This document shows, one piece after another, positions 8,075-15,473 of a stretch of 16,172 nt of DNA. The DNA is from DASQDN01 sp035630195 (GTDB lineage: Bacteria; Acidobacteriota; Terriglobia; Bryobacterales; Bryobacteraceae): assembly GCA_035630195.1 (NCBI GenBank), contig DASQLD010000172.1, positions 1-16,172 of the forward strand, read 5' to 3'. The position numbers and the translations under genes are program-made. The notes below the pieces were generated by a model that was given only the letters and a program-made list of their open reading frames with translations, did no database searches and was not told where the DNA came from. Position 1 is the stretch's first letter. Each line of letters begins with the position of its first letter.

Positions 8075-10351
8075 TCACGGAAGAGCAAAGACGAAGATTG
8101 CTGATTGGGATGCGATCCCGACATACTGCTTTCCACCAACTGCATAGGCCATCGGCGAGGCCACGATATTCGCGCCCGTATAGTAGTGCCACAAATATGC
8201 GCCCGTGCGTCCATTGAGAGCAATCAAGTTACCGTCGTTAGACGAGGCAAACACCACTCCTCCGGCAGTCGCCAAGACGCCCGTGGCAGACGAGCCTAGT
8301 TGAAGTGGGAAGTTCCATTTTGTGGCGCCCGTCAGCGCATCTAACGCTCGAACAGCGCCAGGGGCGCCGACCTTCCGGTCGATTTCTTGTCCGCCCCCGG
8401 TAAAGCCCTCTCCTGGAATCGGGTCTCTGGTAACGCTGGTATACGTGGCGCATGCCTCTCGCACGGAGACGATAAACAGATTGTTGGTCGCATCGTAGGA
8501 TGGCGAGCCCCAGTTCGCCGAGCCGGCCGCGTCGGGGCAAACGTAATTCCCCGCGGGCGTGGGCGTTGTGTCAGGAAGCACAATAGGCCGCCCCTTGGCG
8601 TCCAGACCCTTCGCCCAGGTCTGTTTCGCGAAAGCCTGCCCTGTGAGGAATTCTCCGGTCTCGCGATCCAGCACGTAGTAAAAGGCATTGCGTTGCGCGG
8701 TCACCAGTAACTTCCGTTTCTTCCCCCGTACGGTCCCTTCGATCAAGACGGGCGTTTGATTCCCGTCCCAATCGTGCACATCATGAGGCGTGAACTGGAA
8801 CCACCATTTCATCTTTCCGGTTTCCGGATCGAGCGCAAGAACGGAACAGGAATATAGATTGTCACCAAGCCGCACGGAGCCGTCGTAGTCCGGTCCAGGA
8901 TTCCCGGTAGTCCAGAACACCGTGTTCGTCTCCGAATCGAAAGTTCCGGTCATCCAGGTGGGCGCCCCTCCGAAGTCCGCCGATGTCTCGGGATTCCAAG
9001 TCTTCCGATTGGGATCGCCGGGTTGTGGCGTCGAGTATGTACGCCAAAGCTTCTTGCCCGTCTTGGCGTCGTAAGCATCGACGAAGCCTGTCAGCGCACA
9101 CTCCCCGGCCGTAACACCAACGATGATCTTGCCGTCGATCGCCAACGGAGCATGCGTGATCGAGAAGCCTTTCTTGTAGTCATCGACCGCGATATCCCAA
9201 AGCACGTTTCCGCTCTTGGCATCCAGCGCTACCAGGTGAGTGTCCAGCGTGGCCATATACAACCTATCTCCCAACACTGCAAACCCACGATTGGTCATCA
9301 CGGTGCAGTGGCTCGCAATCTCCGGGAGACGGCGGTTGTACTTCCACAAGGGTTGCCCGGTTCGGGCGTCCAGAGCCGCCGCGTTATTGAGGGGCCCGGT
9401 CACGAACATAATCCCATCAACAACGAGCGGCGTCGTTTCGACGGTGTTGCCACCCAGTTGGAAGGTCCACTGACTCCTCAGTGACGACACATTTGCCGGA
9501 GTCACTTGCTTGAGTCCTGAATAGTGTCGGCCGGCCAAATCTCCCCAATACGTTAGCCAGTTATGTGGCTCGGCCGAGGAATTTCGCAATCTGGAGTAGC
9601 TGACGTTGAAATCTGATGCAGGCTTCCATTCAGCCGGCGGTTCGTAGACTTGGGGCGCTTTGTGAAGGAAGGCTACGATCTGCTTACGATCCTCAACATT
9701 CAAGGCAGTGTGAGGACGACTGGTGGCGGGGCCGATCCGAACCTCGCCTTTCTTCAAGAAATGCCACCGTCGTTGTTCGTCCATCAGTTGCAGAGTAAAG
9801 GTATCTTCGCCCTTCTTCACACCTCGTACAGTGGCTCCCGAACTTGATCTCGCCTCGACCAGAGACCAAGGCGCCGACATCACCGCGAGAAGCTGGTCGG
9901 GAGGATAGCGCGACTTTATCTGTGTGAGATCGGGCGCCAGAATGTCGCCGCGACCGCCAAACATGTGGCACGAGCTGCATCCTGCGGGCTCGAAGAACAA
10001 GCGTCTTCCGACGTCCGGATCGCCAGGCACAATCACGTTCTTTTCCGAGCTGGCGGCAGAGCGGAGAAACGAAACAATCAATCGAGCATCCGCCTCGCTC
10101 ATCGTTATGGCGGGCATCTGCGTACCGGGAATGCCTTTGGTGATGTTGCGTATCAGGTCTGCATCGGACGATCCATGCTTCCATTCGCCGCTCGTAAGAT
10201 CCGGGCCACGGCCGCCCTTAGCTGTATCCCCGTGACAGGCGGAACATTTTTGAACGAACAAACTCTTGCCCTGAACGGGTTCAGGATGCTGTGACCAGAG
10301 CCGAGTTGCAGACAGAAGGACGCAGCAGATGAGAAGGTTCTTAGGGAACAT
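8075..10351 (-). CDS. Exported PQQ-dependent alcohol dehydrogenase with two N-terminal cytochrome c domains
   Basis: A 758-residue quinohaemoprotein. A signal peptide (1-~21, FPKNLLICCVLLSATRLWSQ) puts it in the periplasm. Haem domain 1 has CSACH at 36-40 with Met79 as likely axial ligand. Haem domain 2 has CSSCH at 125-129 with Met190 (LQLMDEQ) as likely ligand, resembling the planctomycete/acidobacterial haem-binding domain TIGR02603. From ~250 the chain is a PQQ beta-propeller with GGAPTW (461-466), GNPGPDYDG (483-491) and PHDVHDWDGNQ (522-532). By alignment with methanol dehydrogenase, Glu418 is a metal ligand, Arg554 contacts PQQ and Asp527 is the catalytic base; Asp529 adds the D-x-D signature seen in lanthanide enzymes. 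The start at 10351 puts the signal peptide at the very N-terminus. In-frame ATGs at 10378 and 10486 would add 9 or 45 residues; none has a good Shine-Dalgarno. It lies 66 bp upstream of the MFS gene on the same strand and is probably the first gene of the operon. Confidence 0.9.
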   Translation of the reverse strand: MFPKNLLICCVLLSATRLWSQHPEPVQGKSLFVQKCSACHGDTAKGGRGPDLTSGEWKHGSSDADLIRNITKGIPGTQMPAITMSEADARLIVSFLRSAASSEKNVIVPGDPDVGRRLFFEPAGCSSCHMFGGRGDILAPDLTQIKSRYPPDQLLAVMSAPWSLVEARSSSGATVRGVKKGEDTFTLQLMDEQRRWHFLKKGEVRIGPATSRPHTALNVEDRKQIVAFLHKAPQVYEPPAEWKPASDFNVSYSRLRNSSAEPHNWLTYWGDLAGRHYSGLKQVTPANVSSLRSQWTFQLGGNTVETTPLVVDGIMFVTGPLNNAAALDARTGQPLWKYNRRLPEIASHCTVMTNRGFAVLGDRLYMATLDTHLVALDAKSGNVLWDIAVDDYKKGFSITHAPLAIDGKIIVGVTAGECALTGFVDAYDAKTGKKLWRTYSTPQPGDPNRKTWNPETSADFGGAPTWMTGTFDSETNTVFWTTGNPGPDYDGSVRLGDNLYSCSVLALDPETGKMKWWFQFTPHDVHDWDGNQTPVLIEGTVRGKKRKLLVTAQRNAFYYVLDRETGEFLTGQAFAKQTWAKGLDAKGRPIVLPDTTPTPAGNYVCPDAAGSANWGSPSYDATNNLFIVSVREACATYTSVTRDPIPGEGFTGGGQEIDRKVGAPGAVRALDALTGATKWNFPLQLGSSATGVLATAGGVVFASSNDGNLIALNGRTGAYLWHYYTGANIVASPMAYAVGGKQYVGIASQSAIFVFALP

Positions 10352-10535
10352 ATAAGAATTGACAGGAGGCGCGGTCATTGACTTGTGCAAGCGACGTGTG
10401 AAACCAATGTTACCTTCCGCCCTCGGCACAGGCAATGTATTTTTGCCATGCGGGATGGCGGTGCGCGACGTAGAAGTGGAGGTCAAGCGGCCCGCCGCCC
10501 TGGACAGTAGGACTCAAAAAGAGCATTGAATTGAA
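10352..10535. other. Upstream region of the PQQ dehydrogenase, with an unassigned minus-strand reading frame
   Basis: This is where the promoter of the minus-strand operon should lie; I see no convincing -35/-10 pair. On the minus strand an open frame ends at 10410, and its last ~38 residues (PLDLHFYVAHRHPAWQKYI near the end) look protein-like, but I cannot assign a family. The frame continues into the antisense of the transposase remnant, so it may be a truncated gene end left by an insertion or simply chance. A small hairpin, GCCAT-GCGGG-ATGGC at 10445-10459, has no following T-run in either direction, so it is not called a terminator. Confidence 0.25.
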
Positions 10536-10964
10536 TTGACTACAGCGCAACGCGAGGAGGGCGTTTGCTCCCCGCACGTCCAGAACATACCTGACTCTTT
10601 GAAGTGCCAAAGCCAAGGATCGCGGCACGTTCATCGAACCGCAACCGCACATGCCGGTCGAGCAGATTTTGACCCAGTTGCCGAAGCAATGCGCTACGGA
10701 GTCAAGAAATCGTCGCAAGGACACAAGCAATACTGGCGCGGCTACAAACTGCATCTGGATGTGGCCGATGGTCAGATTCCGATCAGCGCCATTCTGCAAG
10801 TCGAAATCCAACTGCCGAACATCTTCGAGCCCAAGATAGCGCCGGAGATGACTTGGGCCGAACAAGACACATATATAAAATCAACTGTCGAACGAGTCAA
10901 TGCGAGTTTGAAAAATGAGTTCGGAGCCCGCAATGTTCGAGTACGATGTGATAGTTGGACTTGA
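10536..10964 (+). pseudogene. Decayed DDE transposase (DDE_Tnp_1 type, IS4/IS5/IS1182-like)
   Basis: One segment (about nt 10694-10797) encodes YGVKKSSQGHKQYWRGYKLH followed by LDVADGQIPISAIL, the conserved block around the first catalytic region of these transposases. After only ~25 unrelated residues, a second segment (about nt 10876-10950) encodes STVERVNASLKNEFGARNVRVR, the conserved block that normally sits near the C-terminus. The 100-odd residues expected in between are missing. Just upstream, the piece resembling the N-terminal side (MPVEQILTQLPKQCA, from nt 10651) is in a different frame from the core, so there is at least one frameshift. The C-terminal end after NVRVR is also degraded. 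It is a fragment that cannot make an active enzyme. It lies divergent from, and directly upstream of, the PQQ dehydrogenase operon. The exact IS family and inverted repeats could not be identified. Confidence 0.75.
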
Positions 10965-11373
10965 CCTTGCAGATTCGCGTGTCCGATAAACTCGTCACTG
11001 TCAGATAACAATACCGTCGCATTTCTGGAGGTATCACCTCGGAGGTCGAACTTGCGCCAGCGTTGAACAACGAGCGATTCTGGCACTTCTCACACATGGC
11101 GACTACACGTCCTGGTGGATTCCATAATCCTGCGCTTGATGCGTAGTGTAACGCTGTTGACCACAAATGCACCTGCGTACTCCGGGCGCGCTCCAGGCCG
11201 CGGTTGGTTTGTGTCTCGACGTCGGCTTTAGCTTGCTCTCGACAAGTGCCAGTCCGGTTTCTAACCGATGTCAAGCTTTGAAACTTCGCCCAAGCGAAGA
11301 GTTCCGTGAGCTTAGGCGTTCAGCTTCGCTCAGTACGAAGACGAGTACGGAAGATGCGCGCGGTTACTTGCGG
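10965..11373. other. Non-coding region between transposase remnant and TolB-propeller regulator
   Basis: About 400 bases without a credible gene; short frames on both strands match nothing I recognise and may include further IS debris. Close to the 3' end of the minus-strand regulator there are two small hairpins: CTTCGC-CCAA-GCGAAG at 11284-11299 and CTTCG-CTCAGTA-CGAAG at 11324-11340. On the minus strand they lie 34-90 bases past the regulator stop codon, where a terminator would be expected, but neither is followed by a T-run. Confidence 0.4.
11284..11299. repeat. Perfect hairpin (6-bp stem, 4-base loop)
   Basis: CTTCGC (11284-11289) pairs with GCGAAG (11294-11299) across a CCAA loop. A related CTTCG/CGAAG hairpin follows at 11324-11340. 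They may take part in 3'-end formation of the regulator transcript, but without a T-run they are recorded as structure only. Confidence 0.4.
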
Positions 11374-11390
11374 CTACTTGCCGTTACTTT
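11361..11390. repeat. Three imperfect tandem copies of a 10-bp unit over the regulator stop codon
   Basis: The units read CGGTTACTTG, CGGCTACTTG and CCGTTACTTT. The minus-strand stop codon of the TolB-propeller gene (11374-11376) is inside the second unit, and the third encodes its last few residues. It is a short direct repeat, and slippage there would shift or move the stop codon. Confidence 0.5.
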
Positions 11391-13650
11391 GGCGTCGCCC
11401 TATGGCAGCTTCCCAGTTTTGCATAACCACAATTTCCGACTTCTCCAGCGAGGCCACGATCGGAATCAGGAATCGCTGCCCGTCTGTGGAGACGTCAAAT
11501 CCGGTAGGTGAGTGCAATGCAGATCTGGCCTCGAGAGAGATCGCAAAAAGAGAAACGGCGTCGCCGATCTTCGGAAGCGGAGACAACACGAGCGGTACAG
11601 CATACACAACGCTGTTCGAAGATAGGAAGAACAATTCCTTGGCGTCCCGGCGCCAACGCAGGGCGACGGCTCCATTCCTCGAAACGAGGTGACGCTCTCC
11701 GCTCAACTGCGGCGTTTCACCGGCCTCAAAGGCTTGAACATACACCTCCGTCCGGCCTGACTCGTCAGAGGTGAACGCGAGCCATCGGCCATCGGGGGAG
11801 AAAGCTGGATTCGCTTCATGAAACGGGGTACTGATGAGGTGAATCACTTTCCTGCCGCGGGCCATGTCGATGAGCCAAACGTCGCCTTTCAACTCGTTGT
11901 TGATGGCAGAGCTCGAGTTCGTGAACGCGATGAACCTGCCGTCCCGCGACCAGTCGCTCACCACTTGAAAGTAGCCCTCCGGAAGTTGTTCGTCCGCGTC
12001 CTGCTCTCCGAGACCACGCACGAACAGCTTAGGAGGCGAATCGTAGGCGCGGTTGAACGCTAATCTGGTCGAGTCCGGGGCCCACACCGGGTTGTCCACC
12101 TGGCCTCGCCCGGCGATCACACGTCGAGCAGCGTTCGTCTCCGCATTAATGATCCACATGTCGTTGACGCCACGATCAACGTCGTAAATCGGGGCCGCGA
12201 TTTTCTGGCCGTCCGGCGAGAGATGCCCTTGCTTAACGTTCACGTTGGCCGGCCCAACGGTCCTTACCACCTCACCGCGGCGGTTCACCCACACAAGTTG
12301 CGACTGGCTCCGATAGCGCCGGTAGGCGAGCGTGCCATTGTTCGACACGGAAAAATCAGCGGCTCCCGTAGGGAAAAACGAGTATGTCTTTGACACCACC
12401 GGGAGCGGCTCATCCTGCATTGCGAGCGAACGCAGGTTAAACCGATGGGCGAGAATATTCCCTGCTCTGACATACAAGACATAGCCAGTTTCAGAATGGA
12501 GGACCGAAGGCGTGTACACGCCTCGGGAATCAGATTCGAGCAGATCCTTCGCTGTCTTCGGCTCACCGTGTTTGACCACGCGGATGCGATGATGCCCGGA
12601 TCGCGGATCGAACAATGTGTACAGGAGATGCTTGCCATCTGGCAGCACCTGGGGCCACGGATAGAAATCCTTAATCGTTCTCGCCTGGCCCCCGGAGAGC
12701 GAAACAACGTAATTATTTGTCCGGCCGGAGATGAGCAGGTCCGAGCCCATTATCGCGCCGGTCAGCATCATGGGCGGAGTTTCGCAAATGACCTGAAAGG
12801 AATCGTTTTCGAGTGTGGTGCGGCGCAGTTTGCCTCCCAGAGTAAAGAAGAGGGAGCGCCCGTCCGGCGCCCAAAACACGTGATAGGCGCCAAGGGTGTT
12901 GGCCACCGGCCACGAATCGAGCCCGTCGAGATCGCGGATGAATAACGTACCCTTGCCAGTCGCGTCCATTGCCGTAAATGCCAGACGGGAGCCATCAGGC
13001 GATAACGCGAAAGTCTGCCGACTGCTTCCCGCTTCCAACGCAAAGCCTTTGGGCGGCGAGATGCTGAACCGGAGCGGCGGGCCGGAATTGGTCCGGGGCC
13101 GCGTGGCTGCCCAGTAACTGCCGGCCAGTCCAGCGATCAGGGCGACCGCAATCATTCCCGACAATAGAATCCGATGTTCTGCATGCCAGCGATATGGCGG
13201 CGGAGCCGACGGTTCGATACCCGGAGCAACCCTTGACTTTGACATCAGCAAAAGCGGCTCGGGAAACATCTCCTGCAGCGGTGCGATGAAGCGGTATCCC
13301 CGCCCGGCGAGCGTCTCAACGTAGCGGGGCTGCTCAGCAGAGTCCCCCAGTGTTTGCCGCAGCCGGTTCATCGCCGCGTTCAAGCCATGCTCGAAGTCCA
13401 CAAAGGTGCTGCTTTCCCAAAGCTGCTTCTGAAACTCATCGCGAGGGAGCACTTCGCCGGGCTGCCGGAGCAACATTCTCAGAATCTGTAGAGGCTGCCC
13501 CTGAAGACGCACAGGGATACCATGCTTCCTCAACTCTCCTGATGCCTCGTCGAATGCGAACGGACCGAAGCTGAGCTGCCGGGCTGCACCGACACCAGGT
13601 TGTGTGCTCACAGAATTACCAGCGACGCCAAGGATAGCACGCATGACCAT
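11374..13650 (-). CDS. Winged-helix DNA-binding, membrane-anchored TolB-like beta-propeller regulator
   Basis: A 758-residue protein of the ToxR/CadC-like layout. Residues ~26-124 form an OmpR/PhoB-type winged helix (FGPFAFDEASGELRKHG, LWESSTFVDFEHGLN, YVETLAGRGYRFIAPLQE). Residues ~161-181 form one transmembrane helix. The remaining ~560 residues form a TolB/WD40-like propeller with repeated SPDG blades (for example LSPDGSRLAFT, LSPDGQKIAAP and FSPDGRWLAFTSDESG). The N-terminal DNA-binding domain would be cytoplasmic and the propeller periplasmic, so it probably senses something outside the membrane and controls transcription directly. Acidobacteria carry many copies of this architecture. 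The start is uncertain: ATG 13650 is used, ATG 13644 is equally possible, and a GTG at 13611 would start just before the winged helix. It is divergent from the secreted lipocalin-like gene, 151 bp away, which is a candidate target. The signal is unknown. Confidence 0.88.
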   Translation of the reverse strand: MVMRAILGVAGNSVSTQPGVGAARQLSFGPFAFDEASGELRKHGIPVRLQGQPLQILRMLLRQPGEVLPRDEFQKQLWESSTFVDFEHGLNAAMNRLRQTLGDSAEQPRYVETLAGRGYRFIAPLQEMFPEPLLLMSKSRVAPGIEPSAPPPYRWHAEHRILLSGMIAVALIAGLAGSYWAATRPRTNSGPPLRFSISPPKGFALEAGSSRQTFALSPDGSRLAFTAMDATGKGTLFIRDLDGLDSWPVANTLGAYHVFWAPDGRSLFFTLGGKLRRTTLENDSFQVICETPPMMLTGAIMGSDLLISGRTNNYVVSLSGGQARTIKDFYPWPQVLPDGKHLLYTLFDPRSGHHRIRVVKHGEPKTAKDLLESDSRGVYTPSVLHSETGYVLYVRAGNILAHRFNLRSLAMQDEPLPVVSKTYSFFPTGAADFSVSNNGTLAYRRYRSQSQLVWVNRRGEVVRTVGPANVNVKQGHLSPDGQKIAAPIYDVDRGVNDMWIINAETNAARRVIAGRGQVDNPVWAPDSTRLAFNRAYDSPPKLFVRGLGEQDADEQLPEGYFQVVSDWSRDGRFIAFTNSSSAINNELKGDVWLIDMARGRKVIHLISTPFHEANPAFSPDGRWLAFTSDESGRTEVYVQAFEAGETPQLSGERHLVSRNGAVALRWRRDAKELFFLSSNSVVYAVPLVLSPLPKIGDAVSLFAISLEARSALHSPTGFDVSTDGQRFLIPIVASLEKSEIVVMQNWEAAIGRRQSNGK

Positions 13651-13679
13651 CGCCTACAAAGCTATTGCGTTCAAGGGGT

Positions 13680-13707
13680 TTGGGGGTGAGGCGGCTTCGA
13701 ATATAAA
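13680..13707 (+). promoter_or_regulatory. Possible sigma-70-type promoter for the secreted lipocalin-like gene
   Basis: TTGGGG (13680-13685) and TATAAA (13702-13707) are separated by 16 bases on the plus strand, in the intergenic region between the divergent regulator and the secreted-protein gene. The -35 match is weak and the leader would be about 90 bases, so this is tentative. Confidence 0.3.
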
Positions 13708-13790
13708 TCGGATCCGAAATGCATTGTCTGGCAGCCCGTTGCTCGTTAGTATCCCGACTACTGACGCCAATGCGAAATGGCGACGAATTC

Positions 13791-13797
13791 AAGGAGA
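13791..13797 (+). promoter_or_regulatory. Strong Shine-Dalgarno that fixes the start at 13802
   Basis: AAGGAGA ends four bases before ATG 13802. The same frame is open further upstream to 13604, but only this ATG has a ribosome-binding site and directly precedes a signal peptide. Confidence 0.8.
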
Positions 13798-13801
13798 CAA
13801 C

Positions 13802-14287
13802 ATGAGACGGTTTTCACATTTCATCTGGGCTTGGGCGCTGCTCTGCGGGGCCCAGACCTCTGGCCTCGGTCAGGAAACGCTACCCACAACCGGCCAATCG
13901 CTTGAAGGGACATGGATAGCTCAAGTCGCGCAATCAGGGGGCGACTTTGCTCCATTCGGCCTCGGAACCTTTAGTCCAAATGGCTCCTACCTGGGCACAA
14001 CCAGCGACCCGACGCAATCGAATCATCACGGTGTATGGCTTCGCGTCGGCGATCGCAAGTTTGTGCTGTCGACGATGTTCTTCACGCGCGACGAAAAGGG
14101 TGCTTACAACGGGATCGCGCGAACAAGGATTGCGATTACCCTAGCTGCTGACTCTAAGTCATATACCGCCACAGTCGAGCGAATCCTGATGGACACCGCC
14201 GGCCGGGAACTGCAGGTGATCACAGGCATCCGCGGGCGTAGCGTCCGCATGGATGTTGAAACGCAGCAGAGCCCAATCGAGCCCTAG
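13802..14287 (+). CDS. Small secreted protein, lipocalin-like beta-barrel type
   Basis: A 161-residue protein with an N-terminal signal peptide (RRFSHFIWAWALLCGAQTSG, cleavage probably near residues 20-25). The mature part begins with LEGTWIAQV and continues with alternating beta-strand-like segments: GLGTFSPNGSYLGT, HHGVWLRVGDRKFVLSTMFF, ARTRIAITLAADSKSYTATVE and VITGIRGRSVRMDVE. The pattern 'G-T-W ... F-x-x-x-G ... G-x-W-x-R-x-G-x-R-x-F' recurs in small exported proteins of acidobacteria and others that are predicted to adopt a lipocalin-like barrel; ligand and function are unknown. There are no cysteines in the mature part. It is divergent from the winged-helix/propeller regulator, which may control it. 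The TPR gene follows on the same strand after 229 bp. Start choice is secure because of the Shine-Dalgarno; the fold is inferred from strand pattern only. Confidence 0.75.
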   Translation: MRRFSHFIWAWALLCGAQTSGLGQETLPTTGQSLEGTWIAQVAQSGGDFAPFGLGTFSPNGSYLGTTSDPTQSNHHGVWLRVGDRKFVLSTMFFTRDEKGAYNGIARTRIAITLAADSKSYTATVERILMDTAGRELQVITGIRGRSVRMDVETQQSPIEP

Positions 14288-14516
14288 CGACCAATCACTG
14301 TTGATTTAGTGGGACGGACCGAACTCGCGTTCAAGACTCGACTCGCGCAGGACTCATCCGATGAGGCGGAACTGCCTTTTGAGAAGGGCTGAATTATACG
14401 CCCCGAGCCTGGCATCGTGACCCTGATCGGAGCGGCAGTTCTCACCGATTGCAGCAACCCGCGGTCTGCCGAGCGCCACGGTGACGTTCAGGGCAGTCAT
14501 CTTACAGGAGTTACCC
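14288..14516. other. Intergenic region with a long-range inverted repeat
   Basis: No gene is seen. GAACTGCC (14369-14376) and GGCAGTTC (14434-14441) are perfect reverse complements with 57 bases between them; this could shape the leader of the TPR mRNA or be chance. There is no T-run to make it a terminator. Promoter elements for the TPR gene are not obvious. Confidence 0.3.
14506..14510 (+). promoter_or_regulatory. Shine-Dalgarno that fixes the start at 14517
   Basis: AGGAG lies six bases before ATG 14517. An in-frame ATG at 14481 would add 12 residues in front of the signal-like sequence and lacks such a site. Confidence 0.75.
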
Positions 14517-15473
14517 ATGAAACGATTGATGCTGTTTCTCACACCGTTGTTGTTGTGCGCGGACGACCCGGACCGCGTTACGGATCTCATTGAGACCATG
14601 CGCCAATTGACCTTTGCTGGCGACCAGCCCGCCGTCGGCCGTCTGGTGCCGAAGCTGATGCACGAAATCGCAATGCCCCACCCCCAAGGCGCGCTCGCCT
14701 GGAACCAGATCGGTGTTTACCACGCCATTCAAGGCAATGCCTCCGAGGCTGAACGCGCCTATCGGCGCGGCGTACAAATACTTGAACAGGAGGGAACAGA
14801 CCGCAGCGCCCTGGCGCTCTTGCTTCTGAACCTTAGCGAACTCTACCTGCAGGCAGGGGGCAGGGCCACACAGGCTACTACGATCGTGAGGCGTGCTCTC
14901 AAGCTGGCCGAGGAATCGTATGGCCCTGATTCCCAGGAGCTTTCAAACTTCATTTACGTGTTGGGGGCAGCGCAGAAGCAATCCGGAAATCGTAGAGACG
15001 CGCGAAGGGAATTTGAGCGTGCACTCCTCATCGTTGGAAAATCCACAGACGCAGAGATCCGGCGTGGGTTGATTCTCGCGAACCTCGCCGTGCTGTGTGC
15101 GGAGGACAAGCAGTGGAATGAAGCCAGAGATACGACTTTGCAAGCCGTTGTTTTGCTCGAGCAGAATCTCGGACCTGGGCATGCCGAACTGGTACCCGTT
15201 TATCTGAATCTGGCAAAGATTCAGATGCAGTTCAAGCGATGGGACTTGGCAAGCGCGGCCTTGGAGCGGGCGCGAATGACCACGGAGACACAACTTGGCC
15301 CTGAGCACAGTTACATGGTTTTCATCCTAGAGTCATCCGCCTTCATCTTGATGAAGACCGGCCGTCGCTCCGAGGCCAAAGAACAGGCGCAACGTGCCAA
15401 GTCAATCGCTGCGTCGCTGCCTCGCGCCAAGGCCGGGGAAGCCTGGATCCACGTATCGGACCTACAACGCTAG
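14517..15473 (+). CDS. Exported tetratricopeptide-repeat (TPR) protein
   Basis: A 318-residue protein. The N-terminus (MKRLMLFLTPLLLCADD) is a short signal-like sequence; the LLLC before Ala is not a proper lipobox, so lipid attachment is unlikely. The rest is made of helical TPR units spaced about 42 residues apart, near 57-90, 101-134, 143-174, 185-216, 227-258 and 269-300. Repeated LGPGHAELVPVYLNLAKIQ and YGPDSQELSNFIYVLGAA segments are of the kinesin-light-chain-like TPR_10/TPR_12 type. It is a protein-protein interaction scaffold, probably periplasmic; no enzymatic domain is attached. It is on the same strand as the lipocalin-like gene but 229 bp away with its own ribosome-binding site, so it may have its own promoter. 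The partner is unknown. Confidence 0.85.
   Translation: MKRLMLFLTPLLLCADDPDRVTDLIETMRQLTFAGDQPAVGRLVPKLMHEIAMPHPQGALAWNQIGVYHAIQGNASEAERAYRRGVQILEQEGTDRSALALLLLNLSELYLQAGGRATQATTIVRRALKLAEESYGPDSQELSNFIYVLGAAQKQSGNRRDARREFERALLIVGKSTDAEIRRGLILANLAVLCAEDKQWNEARDTTLQAVVLLEQNLGPGHAELVPVYLNLAKIQMQFKRWDLASAALERARMTTETQLGPEHSYMVFILESSAFILMKTGRRSEAKEQAQRAKSIAASLPRAKAGEAWIHVSDLQR

Noticed and set aside
10445..10459. Hairpin GCCAT-GCGGG-ATGGC next to a run of five T as a terminator
   Set aside because: The T-run lies on the 5' side of the stem on the plus strand, and on the minus strand the stem is followed by A's, so it is not a rho-independent terminator on either strand.
10351..10486. Longer PQQ dehydrogenase start at 10486
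   Set aside because: It would place 45 unrelated residues before a clear signal peptide and has no Shine-Dalgarno.
14355..14380. Sequence resembling a hammerhead ribozyme core (CCGATGAGGCGGAAC)
   Set aside because: The invariant CUGAUGA and GAAA boxes are not matched exactly and no three-stem arrangement could be drawn around them.
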